Below are positions 1 to 5,599 of a stretch of 11,779 nucleotides of DNA, piece by piece. The position numbers and the translations under genes were made by a program. The stretch spans positions 1 to 11,779 of the forward strand of contig JACZTQ010000075.1 in the NCBI GenBank assembly GCA_022573605.1. The letters are read 5' to 3'. Numbering within the stretch: the stretch's first letter is position 1; each line of letters starts with the position of its first letter. The notes below the pieces were generated by a model. That model was not told the origin of the DNA. It worked only from the letters and a program-made list of their open reading frames with translations, and made no database searches. Origin of the DNA: Pseudomonadota bacterium (GTDB lineage Bacteria > Pseudomonadota > Alphaproteobacteria > Rhodobacterales > Rhodobacteraceae).

Positions 1-113
1 CCGGCGCGGCGCGGCGCCCTGGTATAGACGCGGGCGATCTCGTGCCCGGCCGCGGCCAGCGCGCGGAGCGCCGGCAGGGCGAAATCGGGGGTTCCCATGA
101 AGGCGAGGCGCAT
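1..113 (-). CDS. fmt: Methionyl-tRNA formyltransferase, N-terminal fragment (cut by window edge)
   Basis: Only the first 37 codons are inside the window; the gene continues past base 1. The protein starts MRLAFMGTPDFALPALRAL, the typical first beta strand and GTPDF loop of the formyltransferase Rossmann domain. The enzyme transfers a formyl group from 10-formyl-tetrahydrofolate to Met-tRNAfMet, so its product is the substrate later handled by the upstream deformylase. The ATG at 113-111 is preceded on the minus strand by GGGGAGG about 7 bases away, a strong ribosome binding site. It follows def by 24 bases in the same direction, so the two are very probably one operon, the usual alphaproteobacterial def-fmt order. 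Residues 31-37 (TRAPRRA) differ somewhat from the TQPPRPAGRG-like segment I recall as common here; this may be simple divergence. The identification is firm despite the short length. Confidence 0.9.
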   Translation of the reverse strand, partial: MRLAFMGTPDFALPALRALAAAGHEIARVYTRAPRRA

Positions 114-137
114 GGTCCGGCCTCCCCGGCGCGGGCG

Positions 138-671
138 TTATTCGGCGGCGGTGCGGGTGCGGGCCCGCTCGCGCTTCAGCTTTTTCATCTTGCCGGTGAT
201 CATCTGGCGCCGGGTCGGGCTCAGGTAGTCGATGAACAGCTTGCCGCTGAGGTGGTCGATCTCGTGCTGCACGCAGGTCGCCTGGACGCCGTGGAATTCG
301 CGCTCGATCTCGCGCCCGGCGCGGTCGAGGTAGCGCACCCGGACGGCGTCGGGCCGGGTGATCATGGCGTAGATCTCGGGGATCGACAGGCAGCCCTCCT
401 CGTGCTCGTGGGCCGCCTCGGAGGACCAGGTGATCTCCGGGTTGGCGAGGCAGACCGGATCGGGCTCGTCGTCCTCGCCGGTGTTGCAGTCGATCACGAG
501 GACCCGGCTCAGCACCCCGACCTGCGGCGCCGCCAGGCCGATGCCCGGCGCGCCGTACATGGTTTGCAGCAGGTCCGCCATCAGCGCCCGCACGGCGGCG
601 TCGACCCCGGCAACGGGGGCGCAGACCTTCTTGAGGCGCGGGTCGGGGTGGATCAGGATGGGCCGGATCAT
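138..671 (-). CDS. def: Peptide deformylase
   Basis: This 177-residue enzyme removes the formyl group from the N-terminal methionine of new proteins at the ribosome exit, using a bound metal (usually Fe2+). All three family motifs are present: GIGLAAPQVG at residues 43-52, EEGCLSIP at 91-98 with metal ligand Cys94, and QHEIDH at 135-140 with His136, Glu137 and His140. Length and the basic C-terminal tail (KMKKLKRERARTRT) fit a type I bacterial deformylase. I chose the ATG at 671: AGGTGG lies five bases upstream, and MIRPILIHPDPRLK is the usual family start. The in-frame GTG at 680 would overlap that ribosome binding site. fmt follows 24 bases downstream on the same strand. No promoter was recognised between this gene and the divergent mcl1 region. 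Confidence 0.95.
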   Translation of the reverse strand: MIRPILIHPDPRLKKVCAPVAGVDAAVRALMADLLQTMYGAPGIGLAAPQVGVLSRVLVIDCNTGEDDEPDPVCLANPEITWSSEAAHEHEEGCLSIPEIYAMITRPDAVRVRYLDRAGREIEREFHGVQATCVQHEIDHLSGKLFIDYLSPTRRQMITGKMKKLKRERARTRTAAE

Positions 672-732
672 GGCGCCCACCTAGGGCCTCCGGCGGCGAA
701 ATGCAAGCCGCGCGGCGCCCCGGCCAAGTCAT

Positions 733-778
733 GATCGACGGGGTGATTGACGGGGTGATTGACGGGGTGATTGACGGG
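733..778 (+). repeat. 12-bp tandem repeat, about 3.8 copies, with TTGACG motifs
   Basis: The unit GATTGACGGGGT occurs at 733-744 (as GATCGACGGGGT), 745-756, 757-768 and, truncated, 769-778. Each of the last three copies contains TTGACG (747, 759, 771), which matches five of six bases of the sigma-70 -35 consensus. The array lies between divergent def and mcl1. No known mobile element is apparent; simple replication slippage is the likely origin. Confidence 0.9.
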
Positions 779-799
779 CCGGGGGGCGGGACATACGTT
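771..799 (+). promoter_or_regulatory. Possible mcl1 promoter using the last repeat copy
   Basis: TTGACG at 771-776 is followed after 17 bases by TACGTT at 794-799, a weak -10 (three of six consensus bases). It would give a leader of about 40 bases before the mcl1 ATG at 846. The -35 match is good, the -10 poor, so this is only a suggestion. Confidence 0.3.
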
Positions 800-845
800 G
801 CGCCGCAACATTGCAATGCGCCAGCCAGTCACAGGAGTCCGCCCG

Positions 846-1841
846 ATGAGCTTCACCCTCCAGCCCAGCCCCCCGGCGCGGCCCAACCGCTGCCAGTTGT
901 TCGGCCCCGGCTCGCGCCCGGCGATCTTCGAGAAGATGGCGGCCTCGGCGGCGGACGTGGTCAACCTCGATCTCGAGGACGCGGTCGCCCCGGCCGACAA
1001 GGCGCAAGCGCGCAAGAACATCATCGCGGCGGTCAACGATATCGACTGGGGCGCCAAGACGCTGTCGGTGCGGATCAACGGGCTCGACACCGAATACTGG
1101 TACCGCGATGTCGTCGATCTGCTGGAGAACTGCGGCGAGCGGCTCGACCTGATGATGATCCCCAAGGTCGGCAACGCGAAGGACATCTACGCCGTCGATG
1201 CCCTGGTGAGCGCCATCGAGGCCGCCACCGGGCGCAAAAAGCGCATCGGCTTCGAGGTCATCATCGAGACCGCCGCCGGGCTCGCCCATGTCGAGGAGAT
1301 CGCCGCCGCCAGCCCGCGGATGCAGGCGATGAACCTGGGCGCGGCCGACTACGCCGCCTCGATGGGCATGGCCACCACCGGCATCGGCGGCACCCAGGAG
1401 CGCTACTACATGCTGGAGAACGCCCGCCCCGATTCAGATGGGGACGGGGCCGAGCGCGCGATGCATTGGGCCGACCCCTGGCACTACCCGACGGTGGCGA
1501 TCGTCGCCGCCTGCCGCAGCCACGGCCTGCTGCCGGTCGACGGGCCCTACGGCGATTTCTCCGACGACGAGGGCTTCCGCGCCCAGGCAAGGCGGGCGGC
1601 GACGCTGGGCATGGTCGGCAAATGGGCGATCCACCCCAGGCAGGTGGCGCTGGCCAACGAGGTGTTCACGCCGTCCGAGGAGATGCTGGCCCAGGCGCGG
1701 CGCATCCTCGAGGCCATGGAGAAGGCGCAGGCCGAGGGCGCCGGGGCGGTGACCCTGGACGGCAAGCTGATCGACATCGCCTCGATCAAGCAGGCCCGGG
1801 TGATCCTCGGCCAGGCGGAGCTGATCGCGTCCGGGGGGTAG
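846..1841 (+). CDS. mcl1: L-malyl-CoA/beta-methylmalyl-CoA lyase
   Basis: This 331-residue HpcH/HpaI aldolase / citrate lyase beta-type enzyme reversibly cleaves L-malyl-CoA to acetyl-CoA and glyoxylate, and beta-methylmalyl-CoA to propionyl-CoA and glyoxylate, in the ethylmalonyl-CoA pathway of acetate assimilation. It closely resembles the Rhodobacter enzyme as I recall it, starting MSFTLQPSPPARPNRCQLFG. Arg76, Glu141 and Asp168 fall at the substrate and Mg2+ binding positions known for that family, in VRINGLD, EVIIETAAG and LGAADYAASMG. The C-terminal half holds GMVGKWAIHPRQV. AGGAG at 833-837 sits eight bases before the chosen ATG; in-frame starts further upstream lack family similarity and would run into the tandem repeat. 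It is slightly longer than the roughly 318 residues of Rhodobacter Mcl1, apparently through an Asp/Gly-rich stretch near residues 193-205. No pathway partner lies beside it here. Confidence 0.93.
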   Translation: MSFTLQPSPPARPNRCQLFGPGSRPAIFEKMAASAADVVNLDLEDAVAPADKAQARKNIIAAVNDIDWGAKTLSVRINGLDTEYWYRDVVDLLENCGERLDLMMIPKVGNAKDIYAVDALVSAIEAATGRKKRIGFEVIIETAAGLAHVEEIAAASPRMQAMNLGAADYAASMGMATTGIGGTQERYYMLENARPDSDGDGAERAMHWADPWHYPTVAIVAACRSHGLLPVDGPYGDFSDDEGFRAQARRAATLGMVGKWAIHPRQVALANEVFTPSEEMLAQARRILEAMEKAQAEGAGAVTLDGKLIDIASIKQARVILGQAELIASGG

Positions 1842-1890
1842 GGCGCGGCTCGACGGGCAAAATTTGATCGGAAAACGCGCCAGCACTACC

Positions 1891-1936
1891 AAATCTCCAC
1901 CTGTTGGCATATATTGCCAATCGGCTGAGGAGATTT
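1891..1936 (+). promoter_or_regulatory. Nested inverted repeats upstream of parDE (operator / leader structure)
   Basis: An inner repeat TTGGCA-TATAT-TGCCAA (1904-1920) is a perfect 6-bp inverted repeat around a TATAT core that also resembles a -10 box (TATATT, 1910-1915). An outer repeat, AAATCTCC at 1891-1898 and GGAGATTT at 1929-1936, is centred within two bases of the same point. The right outer arm contains the GGAG ribosome binding site of parD. Palindromes over the promoter are typical operators for ParD-type autorepression; that role here is inferred. Confidence 0.6.
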
Positions 1937-1939
1937 CAC

Positions 1940-2200
1940 ATGGCAACCCGCAACGTCGTCCTGACCGACCACCAGGAAGAGCTTGTCAGCCAACTGGTCG
2001 GCTCGGGCCGGTATCAGAATGCAAGTGAAGCCCTGCGCGCCGGTCTTCGGTTGCTCGAGCGCGAGGAAATCGAACTTGCCGGGCTCAGGGCGCGGCTGGC
2101 CGAAGGCCTGCGCCAGGCGCATTCCGGTGAGTTCGCGGACGGCGACGGCGAGGCGGCGATCCGGCGGGTGTTCCGAACGGCGCGCCAAGGCAACCGGTGA
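1940..2200 (+). CDS. parD: ParD-type ribbon-helix-helix antitoxin
   Basis: This 86-residue protein has the layout of a ParD/CopG antitoxin. An N-terminal ribbon-helix-helix occupies about residues 5-42 (strand NVVLTDHQ, then helices around EELVSQLVGSGRY and NASEALRAGLRLLE). An acidic, helical C-terminal half should wrap and neutralise the toxin. As known for the family, it would dimerise, bind the palindrome at 1904-1920 and repress its own operon, with the toxin as co-repressor. TGAGGAG at 1926-1932 lies seven bases before the chosen ATG; the in-frame GTG-like start at 1904 falls inside the operator and is rejected. Its TGA stop overlaps the GTG start of the toxin gene by four bases (GTGA, 2197-2200), implying translational coupling. 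Toxin-antitoxin genes often move between strains, but no attachment sites were seen. Confidence 0.88.
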   Translation: MATRNVVLTDHQEELVSQLVGSGRYQNASEALRAGLRLLEREEIELAGLRARLAEGLRQAHSGEFADGDGEAAIRRVFRTARQGNR

Positions 2201-2538
2201 GCAAGCCCTGGCGTCTTACCAAGCAAGCCGAACGAAGCCTGATCGGGATTGCAATCTGGACCTTTGACACGTTCGGAGCCCGGCAGGCGGAACTGTACGA
2301 AGGCGAGCTCGTTGAGCGATGCCAGGCCATCGCTGATGGACATGCAATCACATATGACTGCAAAATCCTTGCCGGTGAAGCCACCGGGGACGATGTCGGG
2401 GACGATGTAAGGTTCGCGCGGGCGGGGGAGCATTTCGTGGTGTTCGTGGAATTCGCGGAGGAGATCGCAATTCTTGATTTTTTGCACGGCAAGAGCGACC
2501 TCCCGAGACGAATTGCGGACCTGACATCGAGGCCATGA
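2197..2538 (+). CDS. parE: ParE-type toxin (RelE/ParE superfamily)
   Basis: This 113-residue protein has the ParE pattern: an N-terminal beta strand (WRLTKQAERSL), a helical pair to about residue 48 (IGIAIWTFDTFGARQAELYEGELVERCQAIA), then C-terminal strands RFARAGEHFVVFVEF and EIAILDFLHGKSDLPRR. ParE toxins usually inhibit DNA gyrase; some relatives cleave mRNA, and the target here cannot be told from sequence. The gene starts with GTG overlapping the parD stop by four bases, the standard antitoxin-first order. It has an exact 12-bp tandem duplication (2385-2408) giving GDDVGDDV at residues 64-71, just before the C-terminal strands. The reading frame stays open, so the toxin is probably intact, although the insertion might affect activity. 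The start has no separate strong ribosome binding site and probably depends on parD translation. Confidence 0.85.
   Translation: MSKPWRLTKQAERSLIGIAIWTFDTFGARQAELYEGELVERCQAIADGHAITYDCKILAGEATGDDVGDDVRFARAGEHFVVFVEFAEEIAILDFLHGKSDLPRRIADLTSRP
2385..2408 (+). repeat. Exact 12-bp tandem duplication inside parE
   Basis: CGGGGACGATGT occurs twice in direct succession (2385-2396 and 2397-2408). Being a multiple of three, it adds four residues (GDDV) without breaking the frame, probably by replication slippage. Confidence 0.9.
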
Positions 2539-2554
2539 CCTGTTGAATTCAAGA

Positions 2555-2600
2555 CTGGATTGCCGGGTCAGAGCCTGCCCCGGACTTGATCCGGGACCCA
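2555..2600 (+). repeat. Composite REP-like palindromic element
   Basis: TGGATTGCCGGGTCA at 2556-2570 matches the left half of the element at 2781-2806. It is followed by a different palindrome, CCCGGA-CTTGA-TCCGGG at 2579-2595, and then GACCCA. It looks like a fusion of two related dispersed palindrome types common in alphaproteobacterial intergenic DNA. Confidence 0.65.
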
Positions 2601-2691
2601 CGGCTGTCCGGTTTGAATCCGTCGCCCCATGATAACTCTCTGAAATAACGCTAATATTGGCCGCCTTGGGCAATTTGGATGGACCTTTTCC

Positions 2692-2720
2692 GTCATCGCC
2701 GGGCTTGACCCGGCGATCCA
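2692..2720 (-). repeat. REP-like palindrome, reverse copy
   Basis: ATCGCCGGG at 2695-2703 pairs with CCCGGCGAT at 2709-2717 around a CTTGA centre, a perfect 9-bp stem flanked by GTC and CCA. It is the same element type as the one at 2781-2806, in the opposite orientation. Confidence 0.8.
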
Positions 2721-2780
2721 GGCTTTGCCGGATCTCCACTCGGACTGACGCTGGAAAGTGAATGAAACCAGCGCCCTACT

Positions 2781-2806
2781 GGATTGCCGGGTCAAGCCCG
2801 GCAATG
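2781..2806 (+). repeat. REP-like palindrome, forward copy
   Basis: ATTGCCGGG at 2783-2791 pairs with CCCGGCAAT at 2797-2805 around TCAAG, a perfect 9-bp stem. With the reverse copy at 2692-2720 it forms a head-to-head pair about 60 bases apart. A partial copy, GGGTCAAGCCCGGCAA, follows at 2865-2880. Confidence 0.8.
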
Positions 2807-2935
2807 ACGGCAAGGTGGGCGCCGGGCGGGAAGCGGTGCGAACCGCATGAAACCGGACAGCAGTGGGTCAAGCCCGGCAAAGGCCAAGAGAAAACCGGCT
2901 CTACCCGAACGGATATCGCTGTCGCGGAGGTCGTC

Positions 2936-2957
2936 GGGGCCGGGCGGGCCCGGCCCC
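2936..2957 (+). terminator. GC-rich hairpin followed by TTT
   Basis: GGGGCCGGGC at 2936-2945 pairs with GCCCGGCCCC at 2948-2957, a perfect 10-bp inverted repeat (in practice 9 bp with a four-base loop), followed on the plus strand by TTT. It could stop transcripts from parDE or back up the protease terminator. The short T run keeps confidence low. Confidence 0.4.
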
Positions 2958-2970
2958 TTTGGACTGGTCA

Positions 2971-3003
2971 GCGGGGCCGGGAGGCAAATCCCCCCGGCCC
3001 CGC
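2971..3003 (-). terminator. Hairpin downstream of the RTX protease gene
   Basis: GCGGGGCCGGG at 2971-2981 pairs with CCCGGCCCCGC at 2993-3003, 11 perfect pairs with an 11-base loop, starting 13 bases past the protease stop. No T run follows on the minus strand, so it may act as a 3'-end stabiliser or weak terminator. Confidence 0.5.
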
Positions 3004-3015
3004 GCCCCACCCACC

Positions 3016-5280
3016 TCAGACGAAATCGAACTGGCTTGCGCCCAGCAGGCCGAAATCGATTCCGGTTAGCAGGATCACGTCGCCCGCCCCGTAGGCGATC
3101 GCCGCGTCGCCGCGGAAATCCGCGATCGCCAACTCGGCGAAGCTGGAGATCACGCCGTCGAAACGGATCAGATCCTCGATCAGGTCGAAGTTGTGGATGC
3201 GGTCGATGCCGTCGCCGGCGCCGAAGACGAAGATGTCGAACCCGCCATGGCCCTCGAGCACATCGTTGCTGGCGCCGCCCCGGATCACGTCGTCGCCGCC
3301 GCCGCCGCGGATCATGTTGACCCCGGCGTCCCCGGTCAGGATGTCGGCGAAGGGCGAGCCCCAGAGGAACTCGATGCCGCTCAGGGTGTCGCCCTGGGCG
3401 TCGCCGCCGAACCCGGTGCCGGCGGCGAGATCGACAACGACCCCGGCGCTCGAATCGTCGTAGCGCGCCCAGTCCATGCCGTCGCCGCCGCTCAGCACGT
3501 CGGCCCCGGCGCCGCCCCACAGCTCGTCGCCCCCGACGCCGCCCACGATGGTGTCGTTGCCGGCCTCGCCGTGGAGCACGTCGGGCCCGGCGCCGCCATC
3601 GATGAAGTCGTCGCCGGCGCCGGCCATGATCAGGTTGCGGGCCGCGTCCCCGGTCAGGCTGTCGGCAAAATCCGAGCCGCGGACGTTCTCGATCGAGGAG
3701 AAGGTGTCGCCCGCCGCCTCGCCGCCGGTGCCGCCGGTGACCAGCGACAGGGTCACGCCCTCGGTGGCGGTGTTGTACTGGGCCCAGTCGCGGGCGACGC
3801 CGCCGATCAGGGTGTCGGCGCCCGGGCCGCCGCGCAGGATGTCCCGGCCGAAGCCGCCGTCGATGATGTCGTCGCCGGCGCCGCCGAGCAGGAAATCGTG
3901 CCCCGAGCGGCCGGAGATGATGTCGTTGCCGCCCTCGCCGAAGATCTTGTTGTCGAAGTTCGAGCCGGTCAGGTCGTCGCCGAACTCCGAGCCCGAGATG
4001 TTCTCGATGTTCAGGAAGGTGTCGCCGGCGGCGTCGCCAACGGTGCCGGTGCCGGCCACCAGGCTCAGGGTCACGCCCGCCGCCGCGCCCACGTAGCGCA
4101 CCCAGTCGTCGCCGGCGCCGCCGTCGAGCACATCCGCCCCGGCGCCGCCGAACAGCGCATCCGCGCCGGCGCCGCCCTGGAGGGTGTCGGCGCCGGCCCC
4201 GCCGTAGAGCAGATCGTTCCCGGCGCCGCCCCCCAAGGTGTTGGCCCCGGCGATGCCCCTGAGGATGTCGTTGCCATCGTTTCCGACCAGCAGGTTGTCG
4301 GCGGCGTTGCCGGTCAGCCGGTCGTTGCCGCCGCCGCCGATGGCCTGCTCGATGGTGGCGCCGTAGGCGATGGCGACGTTGTTGGTCATGAAGCCGACCG
4401 ACGAGAACGCCCCCTCGCCGAGGTCGATCACCTGGTCGGTGTCCCAGCCCGAGGCGTCGATGCGGTCGATGCCGCCGGCGTCCCAGATCGCGATCACCGG
4501 GTTGATGTTGACGGTGAAATCGAAGGCGTCGTGCCCGGCGGTGCTGTTGAAGCCGTAGATCGTGTCGCCGGTGCGGGTCGTCAGGTCGGCGCCGTAGATT
4601 GCCTGCAGCGCCAGGATGTCGTGCAGCAGCGGGGTTGCCGCGTAGGACCAGCCGTTGGTGCCGATATGGTCGGTGCCGCTGCCGTCGGCGCCGGCCAGGA
4701 AATAGGACTGCACGGTGTATTGCTGGGTGTCCTGCTGGTGGGTGGCGTCGAGCTCGTAGCTCGCGCTGCCGTTGTAGCCGCCGGGATGGGTCAGCCCCAG
4801 GGCATGGCCGATCTCGTGCAGATAGGTCTCGATGGCGTAGCCGCCGAGATAGAGGTCGCTGTCCTCGTCCTGGCTGGTCCAGCCGCTGGCCAGCCAGACA
4901 TCGGCGTCGGCGAACTTGTATTGCGAGCGCGGCGCGTTATCGACCAGCCAGTAGGAAAACGCGGCATAGGTGGAATTGCCGGTGTTCGACGAATAGTTGA
5001 AGGTGATATGGGCGCTGGGCCAGTCCGCCAGCTCCAGCAGATCGACCGCGATCAGCTCGTCGTAGAGCTCGAAGGCCTCGCGCGCGGCGGCCTGCATCGC
5101 CAGGGTCATCGCCAGGTAGCCCGACATCTCGTCGGTATAGTCCGGGTGGGTCGGGTCGATCTGCCCGGTGGCGATCGAATAGGTGATGATATCGACCGAC
5201 CAGGCAACCGATGGGGCGGTGCCGTCCTGGGTCGTCAGGGCGGTGACGATCTGCCCGGAATCGTAGACCGGCTTGGGCAC
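3016..5280 (-). CDS. Serralysin-type RTX metalloprotease (peptidase M10B-like)
   Basis: A 754-residue secreted zinc protease. The catalytic domain spans about residues 1-235 and holds the zinc motif HEIGHALGLTHP at 155-166 (ligands His155, His159, His165; catalytic Glu156). The Met-turn position reads TVQSYF (189-194): Gln191 replaces the usual Met, while the following Tyr193 is kept. After a serralysin-like linker, nonapeptide GGxGxDxLx calcium-binding blocks begin near residue 315 and alternate with three related modules (about 392-439, 498-544, 603-650). The end, ASQFDFV, has the acidic-plus-hydrophobic ending of type I secretion signals, and no Sec signal peptide is present, so ABC-type export is expected. 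No transporter genes lie nearby. The start is GTG at 5280, supported by AGGAG six bases upstream; serralysins with few extra N-terminal residues are normal. No small inhibitor gene was seen next to it. Substrates are unknown. Confidence 0.9.
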   Translation of the reverse strand: MPKPVYDSGQIVTALTTQDGTAPSVAWSVDIITYSIATGQIDPTHPDYTDEMSGYLAMTLAMQAAAREAFELYDELIAVDLLELADWPSAHITFNYSSNTGNSTYAAFSYWLVDNAPRSQYKFADADVWLASGWTSQDEDSDLYLGGYAIETYLHEIGHALGLTHPGGYNGSASYELDATHQQDTQQYTVQSYFLAGADGSGTDHIGTNGWSYAATPLLHDILALQAIYGADLTTRTGDTIYGFNSTAGHDAFDFTVNINPVIAIWDAGGIDRIDASGWDTDQVIDLGEGAFSSVGFMTNNVAIAYGATIEQAIGGGGNDRLTGNAADNLLVGNDGNDILRGIAGANTLGGGAGNDLLYGGAGADTLQGGAGADALFGGAGADVLDGGAGDDWVRYVGAAAGVTLSLVAGTGTVGDAAGDTFLNIENISGSEFGDDLTGSNFDNKIFGEGGNDIISGRSGHDFLLGGAGDDIIDGGFGRDILRGGPGADTLIGGVARDWAQYNTATEGVTLSLVTGGTGGEAAGDTFSSIENVRGSDFADSLTGDAARNLIMAGAGDDFIDGGAGPDVLHGEAGNDTIVGGVGGDELWGGAGADVLSGGDGMDWARYDDSSAGVVVDLAAGTGFGGDAQGDTLSGIEFLWGSPFADILTGDAGVNMIRGGGGDDVIRGGASNDVLEGHGGFDIFVFGAGDGIDRIHNFDLIEDLIRFDGVISSFAELAIADFRGDAAIAYGAGDVILLTGIDFGLLGASQFDFV

Positions 5281-5373
5281 GGCGATCTCCTGGATGGGTG
5301 GCCGTTCTGCCCACGTCTTGCACCTGCGACGGCATTGCGGGCCGCCGGCAACGATCTCGGCAAAGACTATGGC

Positions 5374-5384
5374 CTAACGGTTAG
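5374..5384 (-). promoter_or_regulatory. Possible operator upstream of the RTX protease
   Basis: CTAAC-G-GTTAG is a perfect short palindrome about 95 bases before the protease start, within a locally AT-richer stretch that also contains CCTAAG (5391) and CCTTAAC (5403). A regulator site is plausible but not shown. Confidence 0.25.
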
Positions 5385-5444
5385 AGCAAACCTAAGAAGT
5401 AGCCTTAACGGCGCGTCAATTACGCTGCCGGCGGGCGCTGGTTG

Positions 5445-5484
5445 CGCCCGGTAGGGTGGACAATCATGTCCACCCTACCGGGCG
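5445..5484 (+). repeat. Perfect 18-bp inverted repeat, four-base loop (REP-like, copy 1)
   Basis: CGCCCGGTAGGGTGGACA at 5445-5462 is exactly complementary to 5467-5484, with loop ATCA. It shares its core with the inverted copy at 5499-5523. The GGTAGGGTGG core resembles dispersed intergenic repeats found in many proteobacteria. Confidence 0.85.
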
Positions 5485-5498
5485 GCGCCGCGTTGCCT

Positions 5499-5523
5499 GG
5501 TAGGGCGGACATGATTGTCCGCC
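5499..5523 (-). repeat. Inverted partner repeat (REP-like, copy 2)
   Basis: GGCGGACA at 5504-5511 pairs with TGTCCGCC at 5516-5523 around TGAT, preceded by GGTA. Read on the minus strand, its GGACAATCATGTCC core is identical to copy 1, so the two elements face each other across about 14 bases, as in a REPIN. Confidence 0.8.
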
Positions 5524-5599
5524 GGCGCCGGGCGGAACTTGCTCTGGCCGGGCAAATGCCATAGTCCGGCGCGACGGCAATGTTACGGGGCGGACCGGG

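Larger units (their letters stand above)
2539..3015. other. Non-coding region between parE and the RTX protease, rich in palindromes
   Basis: I see no credible gene in these 477 bases; open frames here are short and cross the repeats. The region holds at least three REP-like palindromes, a half copy, and two strong GC hairpins next to the protease stop codon. It separates the plus-strand parDE operon from the convergent minus-strand protease gene. Confidence 0.75.
5281..5599. other. Divergent intergenic region between the RTX protease and accA
   Basis: These 319 bases hold the protease ribosome binding site (complement of 5287-5291), a small palindrome at 5374-5384, two large hairpins at 5445-5523, and about 75 bases before accA. 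Near accA, TTGCTC (5539-5544) and a CATAGT-like box (5560-5565) are too poorly spaced to call a promoter. I see no gene here. Confidence 0.7.

Noticed and set aside
771..845. Longer N-terminus for mcl1 starting at a TTG at 771 or an ATG at 816
   Set aside because: The added residues do not fit the family; AGGAG is correctly placed only for the ATG at 846, where similarity begins.
701..1867. Plus-strand frame overlapping mcl1 in another phase
   Set aside because: Arg/Gly-rich product without domain features; mcl1 has the correct catalytic residues and a proper ribosome binding site.
3193..5454. Very long plus-strand open frame opposite the RTX protease
   Set aside because: It is a shadow produced by GC-rich codon use and repeats. 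The product is low-complexity (V/A/G/D-rich), while the minus strand shows a full serralysin with motifs and a ribosome binding site.
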